From assembly GCA_016650435.1 (NCBI GenBank), contig JAENVT010000395.1, forward strand, positions 1 through 6,232: a stretch of 6,232 nt of DNA, given 5' to 3'. The stretch comes from Ilumatobacteraceae bacterium. GTDB lineage: Bacteria > Actinomycetota > Acidimicrobiia > Acidimicrobiales > Ilumatobacteraceae. The notes under the pieces are model-generated. The model was not told the DNA's origin and made no database searches. It saw only the letters and a list, made by a program, of their open reading frames with translations. Positions 1 through 5,855 of this stretch are shown here, piece after piece. How positions within the stretch are numbered: position 1 is the first letter of the stretch; each line of letters opens with the position of its first letter. The translations under genes were made by a program, and so were the position numbers.

Positions 1-96
1 AACGAGACGGAAGCGGGCGGAGTAGGGGCTGTCCATCTTGCGAGCCGGAAGACTGCAGATGAGCGAACGGATCGGATGATCCGTGTCGTTGGTCAA
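1..96 (-). CDS. possible start of the gene downstream of mraZ (partial, unidentified)
   Basis: This is an open frame leaving the window at base 1. The best candidate start is a TTG at 96-94, preceded by AAGGAG (bases 109-114 on the complementary strand) with a rather long 12-base spacing. An ATG at 36-34 in the same frame has no clear ribosome site. Third positions are mostly G or C after the TTG, unlike the competing frame that begins at the ATG at 136-134, which has a nicer AGGA spacing but weak codon bias. The first residues read MTNDTDHPIRSLICSLPARK, then MDSPYSARFRLV. By family knowledge mraZ is usually followed by rsmH, whose N-terminus carries an F-x-H-x-P-V-[ML] motif. That motif is not visible in any frame here. 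I do not recognise the product; the start and even the frame are uncertain. Confidence 0.25.
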   Translation of the reverse strand, partial: MTNDTDHPIRSLICSLPARKMDSPYSARFRLV

Positions 97-175
97 TTCG
101 TTGCCTTGCTCCTTTCGTATGTGTTCGGTCGGTCATGTCGTTCCTCGAGGTACGAACTGGTTTCGAAGTCATCGT

Positions 176-592
176 TCACGCCGGGTCTCCGGCAATGTCG
201 TCGGTACCTTCTGCGTCGATTCGGGCGTAACGCTCGGGTGACCAGATCTCGAGCCGGACGAGGTTTCCGGCGACGATGACCTGGGTTTCGGGCACGAGTT
301 CGGCGTATTCGCGCAATTTCTCGTCGACGTTGATCCGTCCTTGCTTGTCGAGTGCCACCAGCACGGCGCTGGAGGCGATGGCCCGTTGGCGGTTCAGGGT
401 CAGATCGCCGCGCTCGACCTTGGCGAGCAGTTCCCGGCCGTATTGTTCGAACTCGTCGGACGGGACGACCTCGACGCACTTGTCGGTGCCTTTGACCAGG
501 TAACAGCGCTCGCCGAGATGGGTGCGGTAAGTCGCAGGCAGAGCCACTCGGCCTTTGTCGTCGAGTTGGCGCTCATGCACCCCAACGAACAT
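176..592 (-). CDS. mraZ: transcriptional regulator MraZ
   Basis: MraZ is a DNA-binding protein of the AbrB/SpoVT fold that forms ring-shaped oligomers. It usually sits first in the division and cell wall cluster, where it controls its own operon by binding TGGG-type direct repeats. The 138-residue product matches the family length (about 140-150). Two tandem SpoVT-AbrB repeats are visible: one near residues 5-50 with LDDKGRVALP, and one near 75-120 with LDKQGRINV. Each contains the D-x-K-x-G-R core; Arg15 and Arg86 are the repeat arginines. I chose the ATG at 592-590 because MFVGVHERQLDDKGR is the normal N-terminus. The frame stays open upstream to a TTG at 709, but that triplet is part of the -35 hexamer. 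Purine-rich GGTGGTGAGG lies just upstream as a modest ribosome site. The stop codon is at 178-176. Identification is firm. Confidence 0.96.
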   Translation of the reverse strand: MFVGVHERQLDDKGRVALPATYRTHLGERCYLVKGTDKCVEVVPSDEFEQYGRELLAKVERGDLTLNRQRAIASSAVLVALDKQGRINVDEKLREYAELVPETQVIVAGNLVRLEIWSPERYARIDAEGTDDIAGDPA

Positions 593-679
593 CACTCGCG
601 CCTCACCACCTTCACAACTAGGTCGACCTGCCTCGACGCGGAGATGGGGACTAGACGCCCACGCTCCCCACTGGCCACC

Positions 680-709
680 ATTATGTAACCCGCAAAGCCC
701 CAATGTCAA
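680..709 (-). promoter_or_regulatory. mraZ promoter (sigma-70/sigA type)
   Basis: Read on the minus strand, a perfect TTGACA -35 box (709-704) is separated by 18 bases from CATAAT (685-680), which matches the TATAAT -10 consensus at five of six positions. This predicts a transcript start near base 673 and a leader of about 80 bases before the mraZ ATG at 592. The MraZ-type repeat array abuts and overlaps the promoter, consistent with autoregulation. The start site itself is a prediction. Confidence 0.75.
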
Positions 710-742
710 CCATTATTCCCCACCATCACCCACAACCACCCA
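689..742 (-). promoter_or_regulatory. MraZ operator: 10-bp phased TGGG direct repeats
   Basis: Read on the minus strand from base 742, blocks of ten start TGGGTGGTTG, TGGGTGATGG, TGGGGAATAA, TGGTTGACAT, TGGGGCTTTG and CGGGTTACAT. Three exact TGGG motifs at 742, 732 and 722 lie one helical turn apart, directly upstream of the -35 box. This is the TGGG-repeat, 10-bp-period pattern known for MraZ binding sites in other bacteria. The phase continues with a TGG at 712 (covering the -35 region), a TGGG at 702 and a CGGG at 692 inside the promoter spacer. The three upstream repeats are convincing; calling the three downstream ones functional is inference. Confidence 0.8.
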
Positions 743-917
743 TTCAGTGGGCGCCGGACCGACCGATGTGTGCGCCGTCACCATTTCCAGAGGACTCGCA
801 ACGCAGGGCGCGAATGGGGCCGCATTGGCCCATATCAGCGCCAGCGGTGATCAGGGGTCGGTCCTCATACTTTGTGCACTTGTGCAAGACCGCGGGCGGG
901 CTATCCGACTACCGGTT
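743..917. other. intergenic gap without a recognisable gene
   Basis: Together with the mraZ leader and operator, the gene-free stretch runs from 593 to 917. The 743-917 part shows no convincing coding frame and no tRNA-like structure. Three minor structures are present. One is a hairpin at 814-833 (ATGGG-G-CC against GGCCCAT, loop GCATT), with no T-tract on either side. The second is a 9-bp inverted pair, GGACCGACC (756-764) and GGTCGGTCC (856-864), enclosing that hairpin. The third is a short repeat, TTGTGCAC TTGTGCAA (872-887), just past the stop codon of the neighbouring oxidoreductase gene. None is a clear intrinsic terminator, though the gap must hold the 3' end of that gene's transcript, which runs toward mraZ. 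Confidence 0.5.
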
Positions 918-3356
918 CTAGGCTCGAGTCGCTTTGTTCAGGGGATCGTAAAGCGGTTCGACGCGGACTGTCGCGTCGACCCGCTCCCCGAAGACCTCGA
1001 CCTGCAGGCTCGTCCCGAGCGAGCAGTGAGCCGGCGACACGTACCCCAGCGCGATGCTGCAATCGAGCGTGAAGCTCCAGCCACCGGAGGTCACGATGCC
1101 GACTCGCTCACCGTCGCGATAGATCGACGAGTTCGCCGGAGCGTCGGCATCGCCGGGTTGATCGAGCGTCAGCGGTACGAAGCTGTAACGCGGCCCCCGT
1201 CCCAGTTCGGCGAGTAGCGCGTCCCTTCCGACGAAGTCGTCTTTGGTGAAGTCGACGAATCGATCGAGCGAGGCATCGAGTGGCGAGAAGCCAATTTCGA
1301 GGTCGACCTTCCACGACCGATAGCACTTGTCGAGACGCATGCTGTCGACGGCGTAGATGCCGATGTCGCGAATGCCGTGGTGTTCACCTGCCGCCCACAG
1401 CAGGTCGTACAGCTCGACTAGTTGATCGTTGGCCGCGTGCAACTCCCAGCCGAGCTCACCCACGTAGCTGACTCGGAGAGCGCGCACCGGGCCGGCATCC
1501 GTCTCGACGGTGCGACACGACAGCCAGGGAAACGACGCGTTGTCGAGCGGTGTGCTGGTGATCTTGCCAAGTACGTCGCGCGATTGAGGTCCGACGATCA
1601 CGAGCGTGCCGAGCTCGTGCGTTCGGTTGGCAATGGTGACGGACCCGTCGGCCGGGAGGGCGTTTTCCAGCAGGTCGAGGTCGTGCCACTCGGCGGCGGC
1701 GGCACCAACGAGGTAGAAGTGGTCATCGCCGAGCCGCGTGGCGGTGAACTCGCTGAGCACCGTGCCCGTGTGGGTCAGTGCGTATACGAGGCCCAGGCGA
1801 CCGAGCCGCGGCAGCTTCGAGCACACCAGCCCGTCGAGATAGTGTGTGGCACCCGGGCCTTGGATCTCGAACTTGGTGAAGCCGGGAAGGTCGAGCAGAG
1901 CAACTCGGTTGCGAGCGGCGTCGACTTCGTCGGCCACGACCGGACGCCAGCCCTGGGTCCGGTACTGCGTCAGGGTGTGGTCAGCGATCACAGTGTCGGT
2001 GTCGACGTAGACGGCGCGCTCCCAGCCGCCGCGCGCGCCAAAGGCCGCCCCTTTGGCCGACAGGGTCTCGTACAGCGGCGACGTGTATGCGGGCCGGCCC
2101 GCCGGACGCTCCTCGAACGGGAACCCGACGGCGTACTCGTTCTGGTACACCTCGACCGCCCTCGAGACGGTGTAGTCGAACGTTGCGTGCTCCTTGAAGC
2201 GGCGCCTGTCGACCGACCAGACGTCGAACGGTGGTTGGCCGTCGATGATCCAGTCGGCGATAGCCATCCCGGCGCCGCCGCCTTGAGCAATGCCGAAGCT
2301 GAACGTGTTGCAGTGGAAGAAATTTCGCAGCCCTCGTTCGGGCCCGAGATAGGGATAGCCATCCGGCGAATAGGGAATGGGACCATTGACGACCCGCGTG
2401 ATTCCGGCGTCGGCGAGCACGGGTACGCGTTCGCCAGCATCGAGAATCTGCCGCTCGAGACGATCCAGGTCGGATGGCCACAGCGTGTTGGCGAACGCGT
2501 CGGGGATGCCGTCGAGCCACATCGGAGTCGCTTGCCATTCGTATGGTCCGAGGATGTAGCCCTTACCTTCCTGGCGGAGGTAGTACGAAACATCGGGATC
2601 GCGCAACAACGGCAACGGTGTGGCCCGTTCTGCCAATTCGGTGATCTCCTCTGTCACGAGGTACTGGTGGGAAAGGCTGACGATCGGCAGGTCCCGCCCG
2701 AGCAGCGCCATCACCTCCCCGGCACGGTATCCGGCCGCGTTGAGGACGATCTCGCATTCGACGTCACCCTGCGGCGTGGTGACGATCCATTCGTGGTTTG
2801 GTCGTTGTTCGAGCCCGGTGACCCGATGACCTCTCAGGATCCGACAGCCCATCCCTCGTGCCGCTGTGGCCAACGCCTGCGTCACTTGGGACGGATCGAT
2901 GTCACCGTCGAGCGGATCCCACAGCGCCCCGACGAGGTCGTGGGTTCGCGCCAACGGGTAGCGCTCCACGAGCTCGGCTGGGGAGAGGATCTCGTACTCC
3001 ATGCCGTTGGCCCGTGCCATCGAGGCAACGTGCTTGAACTCGGCCATTCGCTCGCTGGTGTGCGCAAGACGAACGGACCCCGTCACGTGATACGTCAGGG
3101 GTGAGTCAGCGTCGCGCGTGAGCCGGCGGTACAGGTCGGCGGAGTACTGCTGCAAGCGCATCACGCTCCAGCCGGTCGAGAACGTTGGCACATTTCCGGC
3201 CGCATGCCACGTCGACCCTGACGTCAGCTCGTCGCGCTCGAGCAGGAGCACATCGGTCCAACCACGCAGGCACAAGTGGTACGCAGCACTGACGCCAGCG
3301 ATACCACCCCCGATGACGACAACCTGGGCACGATCAACCTGGGCACGATCGCTCAC
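918..3356 (-). CDS. FAD-dependent oxidoreductase with GcvT-like domain (dimethylglycine/sarcosine dehydrogenase family)
   Basis: This cytosolic flavoenzyme (812 residues from the chosen start) is likely to remove N-methyl groups oxidatively from a glycine-derived amine, with a folate-binding C-terminal half to capture the one-carbon unit. The N-terminal Rossmann motif is VVVIGGGIAG (residues 12-21), with the ribose-binding acid in LLER (Glu40). The GSTWHAAG segment has His51, equivalent to the residue that carries covalent FAD in dimethylglycine oxidase. The second flavin region is SPDGYPYLGP to GGGAGMAIADWI (about 330-365). GcvT and GcvT_C regions follow from about 465 to 805, with YVGELGWEL typical of the family. 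The GGxxxD folate-site motif is changed to TGTVLSE, with Glu536 where Asp is expected. I chose GTG at 3356-3354 because a -10-like TAGTAT lies 7 bases upstream (leaderless) and the N-terminal length then matches the paralogue. GTG at 3383, giving 821 residues, is the alternative but lies inside the palindrome. Exact substrate unknown. Confidence 0.88.
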   Translation of the reverse strand: MSDRAQVDRAQVVVIGGGIAGVSAAYHLCLRGWTDVLLLERDELTSGSTWHAAGNVPTFSTGWSVMRLQQYSADLYRRLTRDADSPLTYHVTGSVRLAHTSERMAEFKHVASMARANGMEYEILSPAELVERYPLARTHDLVGALWDPLDGDIDPSQVTQALATAARGMGCRILRGHRVTGLEQRPNHEWIVTTPQGDVECEIVLNAAGYRAGEVMALLGRDLPIVSLSHQYLVTEEITELAERATPLPLLRDPDVSYYLRQEGKGYILGPYEWQATPMWLDGIPDAFANTLWPSDLDRLERQILDAGERVPVLADAGITRVVNGPIPYSPDGYPYLGPERGLRNFFHCNTFSFGIAQGGGAGMAIADWIIDGQPPFDVWSVDRRRFKEHATFDYTVSRAVEVYQNEYAVGFPFEERPAGRPAYTSPLYETLSAKGAAFGARGGWERAVYVDTDTVIADHTLTQYRTQGWRPVVADEVDAARNRVALLDLPGFTKFEIQGPGATHYLDGLVCSKLPRLGRLGLVYALTHTGTVLSEFTATRLGDDHFYLVGAAAAEWHDLDLLENALPADGSVTIANRTHELGTLVIVGPQSRDVLGKITSTPLDNASFPWLSCRTVETDAGPVRALRVSYVGELGWELHAANDQLVELYDLLWAAGEHHGIRDIGIYAVDSMRLDKCYRSWKVDLEIGFSPLDASLDRFVDFTKDDFVGRDALLAELGRGPRYSFVPLTLDQPGDADAPANSSIYRDGERVGIVTSGGWSFTLDCSIALGYVSPAHCSLGTSLQVEVFGERVDATVRVEPLYDPLNKATRA
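3321..3350. repeat. perfect 15-bp tandem duplication in the oxidoreductase N-terminus
   Basis: The unit AACCTGGGCACGATC occurs twice in a row (3321-3335 and 3336-3350) with no mismatch. In the minus-strand gene it encodes DRAQV-DRAQV just before the FAD-binding VVVIGGG strand, so it adds exactly five residues and keeps the frame. The copies are identical, which suggests a recent slippage event. It sits between the promoter and the first conserved residue, where length is tolerated. Confidence 0.95.
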
Positions 3357-3363
3357 CTGTGAA

Positions 3364-3369
3364 ATACTA
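3364..3369 (-). promoter_or_regulatory. candidate -10 box for the minus-strand oxidoreductase, probably leaderless
   Basis: On the minus strand TAGTAT fits the actinobacterial TANNNT -10 pattern. It is followed by exactly 7 bases and then the GTG at 3356-3354. This is the geometry of leaderless transcripts, in which transcription begins at the start codon. No ribosome site precedes this GTG, nor the alternative GTG at 3383. No clear -35 box was seen. Confidence 0.5.
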
Positions 3370-3374
3370 AGCCG

Positions 3375-3380
3375 TAATTT
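3375..3380 (+). promoter_or_regulatory. candidate -10 box for the plus-strand oxidoreductase-regulator operon
   Basis: TAATTT fits TANNNT and would place the transcript start near 3387, giving a leader of about 17 bases before the ATG at 3404. The only ribosome-site-like run is GGGG at 3396-3399, four bases before the ATG. The box lies in the palindrome, nearly mirror-symmetric with the minus-strand -10. No -35 match was seen. Confidence 0.4.
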
Positions 3381-3403
3381 CACAGCGATCGAACTGGGGT
3401 TCC

Positions 3404-5851
3404 ATGGTCACTCTTCCGACACACGCCCGAGTCGTCATCGTCGGTGGCGGCATCGTCGGGTGCAGCGTCGCCTACCATCTCGCCAAACGCGGCTGCACGG
3501 ATGTGGTGCTGCTGGAGCGCAGGCAATTGACGTGTGGCACGACGTGGCACGCAGCCGGTCTGGTCGGCCAACTGCGGGCGACACGCAACTTGACCCGCTT
3601 GGCTCAGTACACCACCGATCTGTTCGCGACCCTCGAGACCGAGACCGAGCAGGCGACGGGATTCATGCAGCGCGGATCGCTCGCTATAGCCACCAACGAG
3701 GAACGATTCGAGGAGCTCAAACGCGGCGCATCGATGGCCCGCGTCTTTGGTCTCGACGTCGAGGTGATCACCAAAGGCGACATCCACGACCTCGTCCCCC
3801 TCGCCTATGTCGACGACCTCGTCGGCGGCGTATTGCTGCCGAACGATGGTCAGACGAATCCGATCGACACCACGCAGGCACTGGCCAAAGGAGCGCGCAG
3901 CCGGGGTGTGAAGATCGTCGAGAACGTCAAGGTCAACAAGATCGTCGTCGAGGGTGGCCGGGCGATCGGCGTGGCAACTGACTCTGGCGACATACGCGCG
4001 GACGCTGTCGTCAACTGTGCCGGGATGTGGGCACGCGAACTCGGCGACGATGCCGGCGCGGTGATTCCCCTACACGCCGCCGAACACTTCTACATCGTCA
4101 CCGAGCACGTCGACGCCTTGTCGCCGACCATGCCGGTGCTTCGGGATCCGGACGGGTGCGGATACTTCAAAGAAGACGCCGGCAACCTCCTGGTCGGGTG
4201 GTTCGAACCGGTCGCCAAGCCGTGGGGCATGGGCTCGATCCCCGACTCGTTCTGCTTCGATTCGCTGCCGGCCGACTTCGAGCACATCGAACCACTTGTG
4301 GCCGCCGCAGTGCACCGCATGCCACTGCTCGCCGAGACCGGCATCCGACTGTTCTTCAACGGTCCCGAGTCGTTCACGCCCGACGATCGCTATCTCCTCG
4401 GCGAGTCGCCAGACATTCGTGGCATGTTCGTTGCCGCCGGATTCAACTCGATCGGCATACAATCGGCGGGCGGCGCCGGCAAGGTTCTGGCCGATTGGAT
4501 CGTGGACGGACGCCCGCCCATGGACCTGTGGGATGTGGACGTGCGACGCGTCATGCCGTTCCAGAGAAACCGCACCTATCTGCACGACCGCACAGTCGAA
4601 TCGCTGGGTTTGCTGTACGCGATGCACTGGCCATTCCGCCAGCCGGCGACAGCGCGCGGAGTCCGGCGCTCGCCGGTCCACGATCGTCTCGCGGCGCGCG
4701 GCGCGTGCTTCGGCGAGACCGCCGGCTGGGAGCGCGCCAACTGGTTCGCGCCCGACGGGGTGACGCCGGCCTACGAATACAGCTACGGGCCGCAGAACTG
4801 GTTCGACTACTCGGCAGAAGAGCACCATGCGGTGCGGACCGACATCGGAATGTTCGACCAGACCTCGTTCGCCAAGTTCCGTCTGGAAGGACCGGATGCG
4901 GAGCGCGTCCTCAACCAGATCTGCGCAAACGACATCGCCGGCCCGGTCGGCAAGATCGTCTACACGCAATGGCTCAACGACAACGGTGGCATCGAGGCCG
5001 ACCTCACCGTGACGCGCGAGGCGGACGACCGGTACATCATCGTGACCGCCGCGGCGACGCAGGTTCGCGACTTCCATTGGCTGAAGGATCACATCGGCGC
5101 AAACGATCGAGCGATTGCAGTCGACGTCACATCCGGCGCAGCGGTGTTCAGCGTGATGGGCCCAAACTCGCGAACGTTCCTGCAAGCGCTCACGCCGTCC
5201 GACCTGTCCAACGAAGCGTTCCCGTTCGGCACCTCACAAGCGATGGATCTCGGCTACGCCCGGGTGCGCGCCAGCCGCGTCACGTACGTCGGCGAACTCG
5301 GTTGGGAGATCTACGTTCCAGCCGAGTTCGCTGCCGCCGTCTTCGACGTGCTGAGTGACGGTGGAAGCAAAGGCGCTCCACGCCTCGCCGGCTACCACGC
5401 ACTCAATTCGCTGCGCATGGAGAATGGCTACCGACATTGGGGCCACGACATCACGCCCGACGACAGCCCGCTGGAAGCGGGCCTCGGCTTTGCCGTGGCG
5501 TGGAACAAGCCGGATGGATTCATTGGCAAGGAGGCTCTCGTTCGTCAGCGCGAGACGGGAGTCTCGCGACGCCTCGTACAACTCGCGCTCCTCGACTCGA
5601 ACAAGCTGCTGTACCACAACGAGCCGATCTGGCGCGACGGCTCGCTCGTCGGCGAGACCAGCTCCGGAATGTGGGGCCACACACTGCAGCAATCGCTGGC
5701 GATGGGATACGTAGCCAACCCGGACGGAGTCGCCGACGCCGCGTACATCAACGCCGGAACGTACGAGATCGAGGTAGCCGGGGTCCGGCTGCCGGCGCGG
5801 GTCTCGCTGCAACCGTTCTACGACCCGAAGAGTCTCCGAGTGAAGGCCTGA
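3404..5851 (+). CDS. FAD-dependent oxidoreductase with GcvT domains (dimethylglycine/sarcosine dehydrogenase family)
   Basis: This 815-residue flavoenzyme is a paralogue of the divergent minus-strand gene and probably catalyses oxidative N-demethylation of a glycine-type amine, passing the methyl carbon to tetrahydrofolate. It shows the Rossmann motif VVIVGGGIVG (10-19), Glu38 in LLER, and GTTWHAAGL with His49 as the likely covalent FAD anchor. The second flavin region runs from FTPDDRYLLGE to GFNSIGIQSAGGAG (about 324-358). The GcvT region starts near 470, with HHAVRTDIGMFD as in glycine-cleavage T-proteins, and keeps GGIEAD (Gly528, Gly529, Asp533), which fits the folate-site motif. YVGELGWEIY, NSLRMENGYRHWG and SPLEAGLGF follow, then a GcvT_C barrel from about 705. 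The ATG at 3404 places nine residues before the FAD strand, normal for the family. The next gene starts 4 bases after the stop codon, implying an operon. Dimethylglycine and sarcosine are the leading substrates; sequence alone does not decide. Confidence 0.92.
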   Translation: MVTLPTHARVVIVGGGIVGCSVAYHLAKRGCTDVVLLERRQLTCGTTWHAAGLVGQLRATRNLTRLAQYTTDLFATLETETEQATGFMQRGSLAIATNEERFEELKRGASMARVFGLDVEVITKGDIHDLVPLAYVDDLVGGVLLPNDGQTNPIDTTQALAKGARSRGVKIVENVKVNKIVVEGGRAIGVATDSGDIRADAVVNCAGMWARELGDDAGAVIPLHAAEHFYIVTEHVDALSPTMPVLRDPDGCGYFKEDAGNLLVGWFEPVAKPWGMGSIPDSFCFDSLPADFEHIEPLVAAAVHRMPLLAETGIRLFFNGPESFTPDDRYLLGESPDIRGMFVAAGFNSIGIQSAGGAGKVLADWIVDGRPPMDLWDVDVRRVMPFQRNRTYLHDRTVESLGLLYAMHWPFRQPATARGVRRSPVHDRLAARGACFGETAGWERANWFAPDGVTPAYEYSYGPQNWFDYSAEEHHAVRTDIGMFDQTSFAKFRLEGPDAERVLNQICANDIAGPVGKIVYTQWLNDNGGIEADLTVTREADDRYIIVTAAATQVRDFHWLKDHIGANDRAIAVDVTSGAAVFSVMGPNSRTFLQALTPSDLSNEAFPFGTSQAMDLGYARVRASRVTYVGELGWEIYVPAEFAAAVFDVLSDGGSKGAPRLAGYHALNSLRMENGYRHWGHDITPDDSPLEAGLGFAVAWNKPDGFIGKEALVRQRETGVSRRLVQLALLDSNKLLYHNEPIWRDGSLVGETSSGMWGHTLQQSLAMGYVANPDGVADAAYINAGTYEIEVAGVRLPARVSLQPFYDPKSLRVKA

Positions 5852-5855
5852 CGGG

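Larger units (their letters stand above)
3357..3385. promoter_or_regulatory. palindromic operator between the divergent oxidoreductase genes
   Basis: CTGTGAAAT (3357-3365) and ATTTCACAG (3377-3385) form a perfect 9-bp inverted repeat around an 11-base spacer. The arm centres are 20 bp apart, two turns of the helix, as expected for a dimeric helix-turn-helix regulator contacting one face of DNA. The element covers the candidate -10 boxes of both divergent genes, so binding should repress both. The obvious candidate ligand is the XRE-type regulator encoded after the plus-strand oxidoreductase; that link is inference. The spacing differs from a CRP site (TGTGA-N6-TCACA), since here the same core is N17 apart. 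Confidence 0.75.

Noticed and set aside
592..681. A 29-codon leader frame whose TGA stop overlaps the mraZ ATG (TGATG)
   Set aside because: Its ATG (681-679) overlaps the -10 box and lies before the predicted transcript start, so it should not be translated. It would matter only if the true transcript start is further upstream.
592..709. Longer mraZ start at the TTG at 709, adding 39 residues
   Set aside because: The TTG is the first half of the TTGACA -35 box, and the extension lies upstream of the predicted transcript start. Family members begin at MF-x-G.
814..833. Intrinsic terminator for the minus-strand oxidoreductase
   Set aside because: The hairpin has a bulge and is not followed by a T-run on either strand. 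It also lies about 85 bases past the stop codon.
1422..3104. Long plus-strand open frame of 560 codons opposite the minus-strand oxidoreductase
   Set aside because: It is fully antisense to a gene with clear FAD and GcvT motifs. Such long frames are a usual by-product of GC-rich codon use, and its translation shows no recognisable domain.
3357..3385. CRP/FNR-type binding site reading of TGTGA...TCACA
   Set aside because: The half-sites look similar, but the spacing between them is 17 bases rather than the 6 of a CRP site. A different dimeric regulator fits better.
4027..5358. Plus-strand frame of 443 codons and a minus-strand frame at 4070-5185 inside the second oxidoreductase gene
   Set aside because: The translations are arginine-rich or motif-free and lie entirely within a well-supported gene in another frame.
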